Positions 1 to 10,288 of a stretch of 64,000 bases of DNA are shown here, piece after piece; position 1 is the stretch's first letter, and each line of letters starts with the position of its first letter. The notes beneath the pieces are model-generated. The model was not told where the DNA came from and ran no database searches. It worked only from the letters and a program-made list of their open reading frames with translations. Both the position numbers and the translations under genes were made by a program. The DNA is from Glandiceps talaboti (lineage: Eukaryota > Hemichordata > Enteropneusta > Spengelidae). The DNA lies in contig NC_135563.1 in NCBI RefSeq assembly GCF_964340395.1, positions 10,517,151 through 10,581,150 of the forward strand, written 5' to 3'.

Positions 1-88
1 TGAGGGGAATAAATATTAACACCTGATAGTTTGAACTCTTCAAAAGATATGAAGGAAAACTTCCTATGTCCCTACGCGGCCGATTCTC

Positions 89-179
89 ATTGGGCAGAGG
101 ATGTTATATTTCCCGTCATGCAACTAAGCAGAGCTGGAAAATGGCGGTTAGAGTGGAAAGGGCGAAATTACATGTGTGA
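89..179 (+). promoter_or_regulatory. Promoter-proximal region: inverted CCAAT, YY1-like site and 12-codon uORF
   Basis: An inverted CCAAT (ATTGG, 89-93) lies about 100 bp upstream of the coding start. AAAATGGCGG at 138-147 is the classic YY1 core, a common element at TATA-less housekeeping promoters, often just at or downstream of the start site. The ATG inside that site (141) opens a 12-codon frame closed by TGA at 177-179, 12 nt before the main ATG. If transcription starts upstream of 141 this is a uORF; if it starts within the YY1 element the uORF is not used. No TATA box is visible. Confidence 0.45.
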
Positions 180-191
180 GTTGCAGAAACG

Positions 192-551
192 ATGGCGACG
201 TTCTTAGACCCAAACATCATCGTTATAAGCGACGATGATTCAGAAGAACACCAGAATATTATAACTATCAGCTCCGATTCCGACGATGGAGAGGCAAGGG
301 GTTACTACACTGGTCGCCATGGTATTAAAACCGACATTCATCACAGCCAGAGACGCGAATGCAGTTTACGGAAAGATACATGTAGTTCGCCCAGGTCTCG
401 TCTTCGAAGACAGCACAGAGATAGGTCTGTTCGTGCGGCGGACGAAATGAAACACACCGGTAGACTGCAGTCCAAAGTGTCAACAGAGGTGGACCTTGAA
501 CGGCAGTTTAACGAGGATTTGAACAGAGCGCTGGAACTCAGTCAATCAGAG
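192..551 (+). CDS. SIMC1-like: Coding exon 1: two SIMs and a UIM
   Basis: The start ATG at 192 has a strong context (A at -3, G at +4). The exon encodes residues 1-120 and ends in phase 0 at a GAG|GTAATG donor (GT at 552-553). Residues 9-13 (IIVIS) followed by DDDSEE, and 23-27 (IITIS) followed by SDSDD, are textbook SUMO-interacting motifs: a hydrophobic core with an acidic tail. Residues 108-120 fit the UIM core exactly: acidic residues, then L110, A113, S117 and E120 at the consensus spacing. Residues 54-82 are Arg-rich and may act as a nuclear localisation signal. The intact frame, strong start context and donor make a real first exon likely. Confidence 0.8.
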
Positions 552-1265
552 GTAATGTTAGCGTGATAAATACATCATTTACATACACATTGTTGTGCAA
601 CACCATGGTTTGAATATTTACACACATGACGCACACGTACGTTCCTATACAGGATGCATTTTTCTACTGTGATGGCGTCCTGACCAATTAACTTGCACAA
701 CGTTTAATATTATGAACACATTATATAGTATTACTATTATATCGTTACTCAATCTGTCGCAGGAAAGCTGTGCATTAAACCTTTCGAAGTGTCATTGTGA
801 ACACACAATTCTTTATTTACACTTTTACAGTGCTTTTTGCTGGTTTGTATTTCCATGTTTTTGCTAACTATCCCCGTTTTGTGTTATAACTATAAAAGTC
901 ATGTGGGAACTGGCCCCGGTTGAGAGTTTAATAATGTCATGTAACCCCCTGTCACCATAATTTAGCCTGTATTGTATGGCTGTCTACGTCTATAATACCT
1001 GTTGAATATATAGATTTATGACATATTTAATAATTAATGTTATTTCTTGCATGACCTTTTCCCCAGTATCCAGTGTCTGTGTATTTTACTTCTTTCCATA
1101 CTGTAAAAACCCCCCCCCCCCCACCTACTCACTTTTGTGTTTAGATCTTTGCTTGCAAAGATTAGGTGCATATACATGCACATGTACACATGTACATTCA
1201 ATACATGTAGTGTATAGTCCTGATGCTGTCCAAGGCTTTGAATTCAAGATCTCTCTACACCCAGT

Positions 1266-1844
1266 GAGAAGAGATTCAAAGCCATGGATAGCCTCTAGAC
1301 TAAATATAGATTCAAAGCTATGGATAGCCTCTACATGTAGACTAAATATAGATTCAAAGCTATGGATAGCCTCTAGACTAACTGTAGATTCAAAGCATAT
1401 GGATAGCCTCTAGACTAAATATAGATTCAAAGCTATGGATAGCTTCTAGACTAAATGTAGATTCAAAGCATATGGATAGCCTCTAGACTAAATATAGATT
1501 CAAAGCCATGGATAGCCTCTAGACTAAATGTAGATTCAAAGCATATGGATAGCCTCTACATGATGTAGACTAAATATAGATTCAAAGCTATGGATAGCCT
1601 CTAGACTAAATGTAGATTCAAAGCATATGGATAGCCTCTAGACTAAATATAGATTCAAAGCTATGGATAGCCTCTACATGTAGACTAAATATAGATTCAA
1701 AGCTATGGATAGCCTCTAGACTAGATATAGATTCAAAGCTATGGAGAGCCTCTAGACTAAATATCGATTCAAAGCCATGGATAGCCTCTACATCTACATG
1801 TAGACTAAATATAGATTCAAAGCTATGGATAGCCTCTAGACTAA
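1266..1844. repeat. Minisatellite, about 15 copies of a 36-48-bp monomer
   Basis: The core is GATTCAAAGCTATGGATAGC followed by CTCTAGACTAAAT. Variants alternate AGCTATGG and AGCATATGG and sometimes add an ACATGTAG block. The monomer resembles the inverted ends of the element at 29928-30270 (GGCTTTGAATC on one side, GATTCAAAGCC on the other), so it probably arose from such an end. Confidence 0.9.
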
Positions 1845-1883
1845 GTCACAAATGCTTTATAGTACATGTATTTTTGTACCTTT

Positions 1884-2028
1884 AGACGTGAGAATGACTA
1901 TCGCTACGCTATTCTGCTGTCCAACTGACATTTGAATTTTCGTTGCCATTCCTGAAAATTAAAAAAATTGAAAATGTCAGTTACTGTTAGGATAGTGGAA
2001 TAGTGTAGCGATAGTCATTCTCAAGTCT
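1884..2028. mobile_element. Foldback (palindromic) MITE, arms about 55 bp
   Basis: The left arm reads GAGAATGACTATCGCTAC and so on through CTGACATTT. The right arm is its reverse complement with a few changes, separated by an AT-rich loop near 1945-1965. No coding capacity; probably a non-autonomous DNA element. Confidence 0.8.
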
Positions 2029-2230
2029 TCTGGGTAGACTACACTTACATTGTAGGATAGTGTACAGTGATAGTTATTCTCAAGTCTACAGGTAGACTAC
2101 ACTTAGGATAGTGGAATAGTGTACATACATGATGTACAGTGATAGTTGTTCTCAAGTATACATGTAGACTACACTTAGGATAGTGGAATAGTGTAGTGAT
2201 AGTCACCTCGGTTGTTCTCAAGGTAGACTA
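2029..2230. repeat. Diverged tandem copies of the foldback arm
   Basis: Three or so copies of a roughly 65-70-bp unit (AGACTACACTTAGGATAGTG, GAATAGTGTA, GTGATAGTCATTCTCAAGTC). The unit equals the right arm of the adjacent foldback element. The array stops about 42 bp before the exon 2 acceptor. Confidence 0.75.
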
Positions 2231-2272
2231 ATGCCAAAGACATCTTTCAACGTTCATTCTTATCCCTCACAG

Positions 2273-2359
2273 AGAACAGTAAATGTACAAGAAAGAGAGT
2301 TGGTGTTTGAAGAACAATTTGAAAGAGACACAAGACTCGCCATAGAGGAAAGTTGCAAG
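2273..2359 (+). CDS. SIMC1-like: Coding exon 2: 87-nt symmetric cassette with a second UIM-like motif
   Basis: The acceptor is a pyrimidine-rich tract ending in CTCACAG (AG at 2271-2272); the donor is CAAG|GTATGT (GT at 2360-2361). The exon encodes exactly 29 residues (121-149) and is phase 0 at both ends, so skipping it would keep the reading frame. The peptide is acidic and helical; ERDTRLAIEES resembles a UIM with A143 and S147 in place, but the hydrophobic position is Thr140 and the trailing acid is absent, so it is a weaker motif than UIM1. A branch-point-like CTAAT lies at 2228-2232, where the upstream minisatellite ends. Confidence is reduced because the exon is short. Confidence 0.65.
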
Positions 2360-2581
2360 GTATGTCTAACACTGAGTCATACATTTACTAGATACATAGT
2401 CCATATCGTAGCCCACACTGTCTGAGACAGCCGGCCATGTTGTGGTTGTACTATCCCAGGGTAACAGTTGTCATTAGCAATATTAGGATAGCACTCTCGT
2501 TGTTAAAACTCTCCGCTACCAGAAAACGTTGAATCAAAATAATCTATTTTACACTTTAATTTTGCCTACCATGGACAAAAT

Positions 2582-2766
<185 letters not shown>

Positions 2767-2797
2767 ACAGGGACAGGGACAGACAGATAGATAGATA

Positions 2798-2938
2798 GAG
2801 ATATATTTGTCTTCATTCAGTCAAGGAAAATATGAGTGACCTAAGGGGCCTTGTCACTACAAGTTGAAGACAAGTAATGACAAACCTTAAGTCACGAGTA
2901 CTTTTTGGTTGAATGAAGAACAAATATTGGAGAATAAT
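2798..2938. mobile_element. Palindromic MITE, GTGACCTAAGG family, copy 1
   Basis: Left arm TTTGTCTTCATTCAG, then ATGAGTGACCTAAGG; the right arm is the reverse complement (CACGAGTACTTTTTGGTTGA, then GAAGAACAAATATTGG). Other copies are at 20350-20462, 42451-42600 and a deleted one near 58574-58614. Confidence 0.8.
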
Positions 2939-3705
2939 AGTTATAACTTTGCAAGTATAATGTAAGAAAATTGAGGACATAGTTGCAATTCTGAATGTAT
3001 TGACTTATGTTTTGAGCACTGACTGCAGAACCAATGACAATGACATGCATTGTATTGGTGTAGAGCAACCAGGGTATCAATTCCATATATTCTGTGTTAG
3101 TGTGTACAACTTGGCTTGCCCTGATTACAATGTATGTCAATGAAAGTTTTCCAGGTAAACTGAAATGAGTACTATAATACCCATATCCTAACTGGATTTT
3201 GTTTCAGTGTCAACAGTTTTGTACAGTGTTGATGTACACCCTGAAACTACTTGTATAACAAATGATTTATGTCATTATGTGAGCTGTACAATAACTACAT
3301 GTACATGTTACTATGTTACTACATGTACATGATTGTATAAATAGAGCTGACCACATTAAGCATACATGTACACTTGACTTAGTTTAATAGCAAGGGGTAC
3401 AAGAGTGACTCATCTCTCATAAATCACAGGATGTTTTTTTTTTTAAAGTAGCACTTCTCTATACTTTCAGAGTAAGTTTTGTTACAATAGATTGTAGGCA
3501 AATTCATCCTCTCGTTACCAGAGACTATTTTTTTGTACACAAAAAAAACTACCAAAGTGTACAAGTTGAGCAAAATAGAATCAAGTATGAATTCAGTGAC
3601 ATTTAAGTACAAATTGTCATTTGAAAGCCATTTTATGCAACAAATTTTATGTTTTCTATATGTACATGTATGTGTTATATTAACAGTGGCACCATGAGGA
3701 TAGGG
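2939..3705 (+). other. Intron 2 sequence without a recognisable feature
   Basis: AT-rich intronic DNA with scattered TACATGTA words. The short minus-strand open frames here show no family features. Confidence 0.5.
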
Positions 3706-3708
3706 TAA

Positions 3709-3896
3709 GATTGTTCATTTGTTCACTATCAATGCTTTCAAAAGCTCTGCCCGACTACTGTTTTTCTCACCTAAAGTTTGATCCTAATCTGTGAACTCAG
3801 TAAAGATTTGATAAGATCATTCATTTGTTCACTATCGATTCTATCTAAAGCTCTGCCAGAATACTGTTTTTCCCACCTAAAGTTTGATCCTAATCC
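3709..3896. repeat. Two-copy tandem duplication, period 105 bp
   Basis: TTCATTTGTTCACTATC and CACCTAAAGTTTGATCCTAA occur twice in the same order, about 105 bp apart and about 85% alike. Confidence 0.8.
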
Positions 3897-4146
3897 AACA
3901 CAGGCTTATGAAAAAAATGATTTTGAAACAATACCTTCCTTTGTCTGGTGTGCACTGTGCTACCCAGCAATTTAATCATTTGTATCAGAAAGAAGATGAC
4001 GTAGTTAGTGAGCTTTAGGATAACATTTGATGATTGCAACACATAGTGGGTTTCCATATGTTACTGATACGATGAAGACAATAGAAAATTTGACATTTTG
4101 ATAATGTAGTCAGTACTGTGGATTCCTACATGTAGTTAGTATATAC

Positions 4147-4818
4147 AGCTAAAATCGAGAGTGTTTGCCAGAAGGGCTGTACATAACATACACATTTACA
4201 GCTAAAACAGGGAGTGTTTGCCAGAAGGGCTGTACATAATACACATTTACAGCTAAAACAGGGAGTGTTTGCCAGAAGGGCTGTACATAATACACATTTA
4301 CAGCTAAAACAGGGAGTGTTTGCCAGAAGGGCTGTACATAATACACATTTACAGCTAAAACAGGGAGTGTTTGCCAGAAGGGCTGTACATAACATACACA
4401 TTTACAGCTAAAACAGGGAGTGTTTGCCAGAAGGGCTGTACATAATACACATTTACAGCTAAAACAGGGTGTGTTTGCCAGAAGGGCTGTACATAATACA
4501 CATTTACAGCTAAAACAGGGAGTGTTTGCCAGAAGGGCTGTACATAACATACACATTTACAGCTAAAACAGGGAGTGTTTACCAGAAGGGCTGTACATAA
4601 CATACATATTTACAGCTAAAACGGGGAGTGTTTGCCAGAAGGGCTGTCCATAACATACACATTTACAGCTAAAACAGGGAGTGTTTGCCAGAAGGGCTGT
4701 ACATAATAACATTTACAGCTAAAACAGGGAGTGTTTGCCAGAAGGGCTGTCCATAACATACACAATTACCACTAAAACAGGGAGTGTTTGTCAGAAGGGC
4801 TGTACATAACATACACAT
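4147..4818. repeat. Minisatellite, 13 copies of a 51-bp monomer
   Basis: Monomer core GGGAGTGTTTGCCAGAAGGG, then CTGTACATAATACACATTTA, then CAGCTAAAACA. Some copies are 2-3 bp longer (ACATAACATACAC). Because 51 is divisible by three, frames stay open on both strands across the array; these are not genes. Confidence 0.95.
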
Positions 4819-5118
4819 TGAACTGATCAATGTTGACCATTTGGCCAGTTGAGATTGTTGTTTTGCTCACTAGATAACAGCAATTTTATTGCTGAACACA
4901 ACAGGATTGTGATTGAAGAGAGTTTGTTTGCAACTTTTGAAACTTCCTCAATAACAATCATGCTGTGTTCAGCAGTAAAAATGTTATTATCTACATGTAC
5001 ATGCATCAAGTAAAACCACAGCACAAACTTGTAAAATGATCAACCTTGATTGTAATGTACATTATACAACTTCGGACATCAGACCTGATGAAAGGAACCT
5101 GTTACAACCAGAGAAAGT

Positions 5119-5362
5119 AAACAACTGAATTGGATTAATAACACTTGGCATAACATGTTGGAAATGCAGAGACTCGTATTACATTCCATCATTTGATAAG
5201 AACAGTTTTATGGCCACTTTATATAAATTTCTTGTTCCCTGGCTTTTCATGTACACATATAAAGAGGTCATAAAACTGTTCTTATCAAACTATGGTGTGT
5301 GATGCAAGTCTCTGCAGTTTCAACACCCTGTGCCAAGTGTTAGTAATCAATTCATTTGTTTG
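5119..5362. mobile_element. Foldback MITE, arms about 110 bp
   Basis: The left arm includes TAACACTTGGC, TGCAGAGACT and TTTGATAAGAACAGTTTTAT; the right arm is the reverse complement ending GCCAAGTGTTAGTAATC. The loop lies around 5225-5265. No coding capacity. Confidence 0.85.
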
Positions 5363-5597
5363 AGGTCAGCAGTATATGTTATGTTATACATAGTATTCTG
5401 GCTAATACTGTATGTTTTAGCTGTAGCACCAGTGTGTGTGAAGTAACTTTCACTGTTGGATGATATTGACTGTCATCTTACCCATCAGTTTACAGCACAA
5501 ACAGAGTTACTCTAGTCTTGCGCACTTGGGATATTTTTTTTTACACGCTACTCAGACAACTGCAAATGCAAAACAAGCAATAATAGAGATGCAGTGC

Positions 5598-5710
5598 ACT
5601 GTATTGTGGGAGTTAGAGTAATATTCATGGTTGCACAATGAATATTCACAAGAGATATTCATAGTGCTACCATGAATATATTATCTCTGCTGACTCCCAT
5701 GATGCAATGT
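5598..5710. mobile_element. Small foldback MITE
   Basis: Inverted arms: ATTGTGGGAG to AATATTCATGGT on the left and ACCATGAATAT to CTCCCATGATGCAAT on the right. Confidence 0.7.
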
Positions 5711-6186
5711 CCCACAGCAAACATACCCTATAAAGGCACAAGATCAACTTGATGTTTCTCTGAAATCACAAGTAATTGTAGGTGATGTAAAACTCATGAA
5801 ATGAATCTCCAGAACCCATAGTTTATTAAAATGGCTTCATTTCCTGGAGTATGGTTGTCCTTTGAACATATAGACATGCAATGTACATTGGATATTGTTA
5901 CAGATTCTGGTTGCCATCGGTTACATATTCAAATTCTCATAATGTTAACAGATACAGAGATAGAAAGAAAGTCAACATCAATGTAATATTTTATATCAGC
6001 TTGGCTAAGTAGTGATAACAAATAATTTCCTGGTTAGATTCAAAAGTTATACACTCGGTAATAAAGGAGACTGAAAAGGTGGCATATGGGTAGATTATAT
6101 ATGGACGTTTTCACGTACAGACAACGAAAATAATGAGGCTGTACAAATTTTTAGTGAGGGAATGAGTCAGAGATCATGGCATATGT

Positions 6187-6565
6187 TAGTCTAGTTCTTA
6201 TACAGTATCATTACGATTTACACCTCCACTCACAGTACATGTATAGTCAAAGTCGTTACTCTAGAAGTCATGATATGCATGAGATGCAATTTAAAATTCA
6301 CCCACAGCCATCATCACAGTCATTAACATCATGTCTTTGATAATCAATCACAAAATTCTAACCAATAACACAGTCCCTCATAAAGTTAGTGTTTATTGGG
6401 GCAGTTATGTAGCTCAGGATGCTACTTATAGTTATACACTGTTTATGTCACTAATCTATAACAGTTGGGGTTCACTGATTGGATGAACAACTTTTTGTGC
6501 TGATTCAGTGATTGAGGGACTTTGACCAGATACGGTTTAGTTAGAAACCACTTGCATCCAGACTA
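6187..6565 (+). mobile_element. TAGTCTGG-family MITE, copy A (full length, 379 bp)
   Basis: Starts TAGTCTAGTTCTTATACAG and ends GCATCCAGACTA (the reverse complement of TAGTCTGGATGC). It aligns along its whole length with the inverted copy at 12745-13133 at roughly 80% by eye. The interior has no open frame of note, so it is non-autonomous. Much shorter derivatives lie at 9201-9268 and 9371-9450. Confidence 0.85.
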
Positions 6566-6620
6566 ACTCGGTAGCAAAAGACGAAGTTTACTGAGGGGTA
6601 GTTGTGGACAATGATAATGT

Positions 6621-7335
6621 TGACTACCAAATTAGCAGAAGTCCACCACACATAGACTACTAAACATCGTATCTTAGTCTAGACTACCAAATTAGCAGAA
6701 GTCCACCACACATAGACTACTAAACATCGTATCTTAGTCTAGACTACCAAATTAACAGAAGTCCAGGGCACATAGACTAACCATGTCTAGACTACCACAT
6801 TAGCAGAAGTCCAGGGTACATACATGTAGACTAAACATGGCTAGACTACCACATTAGCAGAAGTCTAGGGCACATAGACTAAACATGGCTAGACTACCAC
6901 ATTAGCAGTAGTCCAGGGTACATACATGTAGACTAAACATGTCTAGACTACCAAATTAGCAGTAGTCCAGGGCACATAGACTAAACATGGCTAGACTACC
7001 ACATTAAGAGAAGTCCAGGGCACTTAGACTAAACATGGCTAGACTACCACATTAGCAGTAGTCCGTAGTCCAGGGCACATAGACTAAACATGTCTAGACT
7101 ACCACATTAGCAGAAGTCCAGGGCACATAGACTAAACATGGCTAGACTACCACATTAGCAGTAGTCCAGGGCACATAGACTAAACATGTCTAGAGTACCA
7201 CATTAGCAGTAGTCCAGTGTACATACATGTAGACTAAACATGTTTAGACTACCACATTAGCAGAAGTCCAGGGTACATACATGTAGACTAAACATGTCTA
7301 GACTACCACATTAGCAGTAGTCCAGTAAACATACA
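6621..7335. repeat. Minisatellite, about 14 copies of a 48-bp monomer
   Basis: Monomer core CTAGACTACCACATTAGCAG, then AAGTCCAGGGCACATAGACT, then AAACATGG; some copies carry a TACATGTAGACT variant. A short array of the same monomer lies at 27125-27255. Both arrays are followed by loosely similar sequence (ATGGAAATCA..., TTCAGCTT), which suggests a satellite carried inside a transposable element. Confidence 0.9.
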
Positions 7336-8600
7336 TTGTACATGTAGCTACAAGATTAACGATAGCCTGTTAGACAATGGAAATCAATGAAATACAGAAG
7401 CTAAAACTCTTCACTCAGCTTACAGTGTAGTTTGTTCGACAAAGCATAGGTGTTGAAGCCCTCACATATGCAATGTAGCAACATGTATATCAATAGCTAG
7501 TAAGGAATTCCAAACGATTTGATAGGGTACCATACGTTGCTGGGAGAATGGGTTTCAATTGAATACATGTAGATAATAATAAGTCTATCCCATAACTATT
7601 AACCAAAGGCAGACATTTCTATTGTATATTGTGTGGATGAACGCATGTGAAAGGGGAAATGTCTTGTACATACATGTACATGTACATGCTGTAGTTTTTC
7701 ATTGATTTATATGCAAACTTGCGACCACATATACATTTAGGTGTAGCACCAGTGAACTGAAATCTTCAGGCGTGTAGACTCCAGGCTTTACACTCATGGG
7801 ACAGTTTCTCGAACAAAACTAATGAAGGGCAAAGAAACATGATTTCGCTAACCCCCCCCCCATCCACAGGGTAGTAAATAATAATGTCACATGGTACCAC
7901 TATGATTAAAAGTGTTGATAATATTATAATGGGATGTACTCATTTTGTAGAGATTAAATCTAAGGAGCTTCGCTTTTGAGAGGCGCTCAAGTGTAACAAG
8001 TCATTGTGATACACGGATGATGCTATAAAATTCCAGGACCTGTGAAATTGTGTCTGTCGTCACCATGCACATGGTACATTGTAGATGCAACCATGAGGCT
8101 AGATAAGAATGCATTCAATGATAACAATACATTTGTATATCTGGACTATCAACTCTTTGTGTGTGCCTGCAAACTGGGTTTATCGCCTGAACGAAAAGGT
8201 CATTCAATCCAGTCTGTATAAAAGCGGCCCTTCCCTTATTCAAAACTAGAGGATGGATGGCCTTCCAATGGTCCTAGCTGGTCTTCTTTTCTTGAGCAGA
8301 TTTTGTCAGGCAGCCGCCACTTATCAGCATTTAGATGAATCAGATGTTGTATTTCAGACTCAGTGTGAGCTGTTGCAGTCATGAGGGTATGAACACACTT
8401 ATATGTACATGTACGTGTATATGTAACTATTGTCAAACAAAGTCCTGACATTTTAAAGTGTTGTTTTTTCTGTTGAAGTGTGAATTGCAAGACTTCAATG
8501 TGGTATTTATTATCTGCAAATTCAACAATACATGTAAGTGATCCATTGAGTTACTATGAAGGTAAGAACACACAAACGTACATCTACATGTACTTGCACA
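7336..8600 (+). other. Intron 2 sequence, no distinct feature
   Basis: AT-rich intronic DNA with a poly-C run near 7853-7861 and TACATGTA words. No exon with convincing splice sites or coding content was recognised. Confidence 0.45.
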
Positions 8601-8655
8601 TTAGTGTTGTTTGCCAAGGTTAGGGAACCCAGGTATTAACAGAGAGGGAGAAATG
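8601..8655 (+). mobile_element. Truncated end of the CAGTGTTTT-family element
   Basis: GCCAAGGTTAGGGAACCCAG followed by GTATTAACAGAGAGGGAG aligns with the left end of the complete copy at 21108-21274 and then gives way to the SINE. Confidence 0.55.
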
Positions 8656-8657
8656 GA

Positions 8658-9013
8658 GTCACAGTGACCAAATGGTTAGGGCAGCCGGCTTGGAATCTGC
8701 AGTTTGTAGTTTCGAGCCCTGTCACTGCCAGTATAATGTATCTGAATGGCTAAATGGGAGAGATTTGAACCATGATTGTATCCCCGAGTCAACCCAGCTG
8801 TATAATTGAAGACCTGTAGGATAGAGGTTGCTATATTTATGTGAATGCTTTAATCCTATATGCACTTACAGAGGTTGCAATGGATTGTATACTCCCCAGG
8901 GAGTTGAGAAAGTATAAATGGCCACTGTGCCACTATAGATCCGTAGGAGGGGTACTAATTGTAAAGGGCTTTGAGTTGGATAATGCTATTTAAAATCCAA
9001 TATTATTAGTATT
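8658..9013 (+). mobile_element. tRNA-derived SINE, copy 1
   Basis: A pol III A-box-like TGGTTAGGGCAGC (8673-8685) and a B-box-like GTTTCGAGCCC (8709-8719) sit about 36 bp apart, as in a tRNA. The tail (GGGCTTTGAG, GATAATGCTATTTAAAATCC, then AATATTATTAGTATT) resembles the shared 3' end of L2/CR1-mobilised SINEs in many animals. A second copy lies at 9150-9575. Confidence 0.8.
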
Positions 9014-9200
9014 GAATTAGGTCTGATCGTCATATATATATATATGTATATGATATATACATAAGTTTGCTTGGGAACTCTGCTGGCTTGTACCTACATG
9101 TCTTTACCAGCCGTAACAAACAAGTCATAATGAATGTACAAACAAGTCTTGATGGTTGAATGGTTAGCATGGCTGACTGGAAGTACATGTAGTGTACATA

Positions 9201-9268
9201 TAGTTCCTATACGGTATCGTTACGATTTATACCTCCACTCAGTAGAGACAACGTGGGCATCCAGACTA
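9201..9268 (+). mobile_element. TAGTCTGG-family MITE, deletion derivative 1, inside the SINE
   Basis: TAGTTCCTATACGGTATCG to CCTCCACTC is the left end of copy A; it is joined almost directly to the right end (GGGCATCCAGACTA), so some 300 bp of interior are missing. Flanking ACTGGAA and ACTTGGAA suggest a 7-8-bp target duplication. Confidence 0.75.
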
Positions 9269-9370
9269 ACTTGGAAACTACAAGTTGCAGGTTTTAGACC
9301 CTTGGCCCTGCCATTTATTTCTGAATGACTCAAGTCCGTGGCCAAGATTTGAACCACAATTGTGCACTAG

Positions 9371-9450
9371 CTAGTCTAGTTCCTATACAGTGTTGTTACC
9401 ATTTACACCTCAAAAAATGTAATGTCCAAACCACGTTGGCATCCAGACTA
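9371..9450 (+). mobile_element. TAGTCTGG-family MITE, deletion derivative 2, inside the SINE
   Basis: CTAGTCTAGTTCCTATACAG to TTTACACCTC, joined to CCACGTTGGCATCCAGACTA. TGCAC occurs on both sides (9362-9366 and 9451-9455), a possible 5-bp target duplication. The breakpoint differs from derivative 1, so this is a separate deletion or insertion. Confidence 0.75.
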
Positions 9451-9599
9451 TGCACCAGCCAACCAAGCTGTATAATATCATATGGGACGCAGTAGGATAC
9501 AACTTGCTATGTGCTATGCCTTTATGCTGTGTGCCTACAGAGGCTATGATATATTCCCCAGGGAATTGGGGACACTTTGAGTAGTGTGGGCAAACGTTA

Positions 9600-10155
9600 T
9601 TACAAAGTAAAAGCTAACTTTAATATTAACAACCATATTGATAGAACAATGTTAAAATTACTCGCTACTTATAACATTTGTTAGGTATCTTCATTCAAAC
9701 AATTTGAAGGCTCAGAACATTTACGAATTAACTTTTACAAGTAGACGAAGAAAACACACAGACGGACATAAAAACTTTCCACTCCTATCGCAGGTTTGAA
9801 TCAATGGTTTAGTGCCCGTGAAAATCATATTCTGTAACCGTATATGCACATGTAGTAATACCATCCCAACTATACACCAACAAGAGATTGCCTGGAAGCC
9901 GCCCAAAACCTTTCTGAGGCTGCTCTTTGTGAGTGTGCTAAGAAGCAATAAATTGTATATGTTTCCAAGGGAGTGTAGGTCCTGCCATTGTACTAATTTA
10001 CATTTGTATAGGTCAGTGCCAAGGCCAATAACTGTAAAAATTAAAATGCTGTGAAAAAAAATGTGGGAAAGTGTTGTTATAAACAAAACTTATATGTTAT
10101 TAGTTTTATCACTTAGAATGTTGTGGTACATGTACACTGTACATTTTGTATTGCT
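9600..10155 (+). other. Intron 2 sequence with opposed open frames, no recognised gene
   Basis: Open frames of 80 (+) and 121 (-) codons overlap here. Neither shows a domain, a start context or splice sites that would link it to the host gene. Confidence 0.4.
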
Positions 10156-10159
10156 TTAC

Positions 10160-10288
10160 AGTGATAAAATGCATGCATAAATTATACCACAATTTAGGTG
10201 GGACACCTTGGTAAAATCATGAAATGACTAAGCAATTCTGGTACAGTTTACCTACATATACATACTGCCCTGAACAAAAACTGATTTG
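10160..10288 (+). mobile_element. CAGTGTTTT-family element, degraded copy
   Basis: AATTTAGGTGGGACACCTTG, GTAAAATCATG and TTTACCTACATATAC...CTGCCCTGAACAAAAACTG align with the right half of the copy at 21108-21274. Confidence 0.5.

Larger units (their letters stand above)
552..2272 (+). other. Intron 1
   Basis: GT-AG intron between exons 1 and 2. Bases 552-1260 hold no recognisable element apart from a short poly-C run at 1109-1122; the rest is a minisatellite, a foldback element and its tandem derivatives, listed separately. Confidence 0.7.
9150..9575 (+). mobile_element. tRNA-derived SINE, copy 2, interrupted by two MITEs
   Basis: A-box-like TGGTTAGCATGGC begins at 9161 and B-box-like GGTTTTAGACCC is near 9290. 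Downstream body words match copy 1 (AGATTTGAACCA, AAGCTGTATAAT, CCCCAGGGAATTGG). Two short TAGTCTGG-family insertions (9201-9268 and 9371-9450) split it into three pieces. Confidence 0.75.

Noticed and set aside
4126-4603. Cys/Ala-rich repeat proteins on both strands
   Set aside because: The 51-bp minisatellite is a multiple of three, so open frames are automatic.
8673-8719. A functional tRNA gene
   Set aside because: A and B boxes are present, but the cloverleaf and acceptor stem are not; body and tail identify a SINE.
9721-10086. 121-codon minus-strand frame in intron 2
   Set aside because: No recognisable domain, overlaps an opposite-strand frame, and lies in repeat-rich intron.
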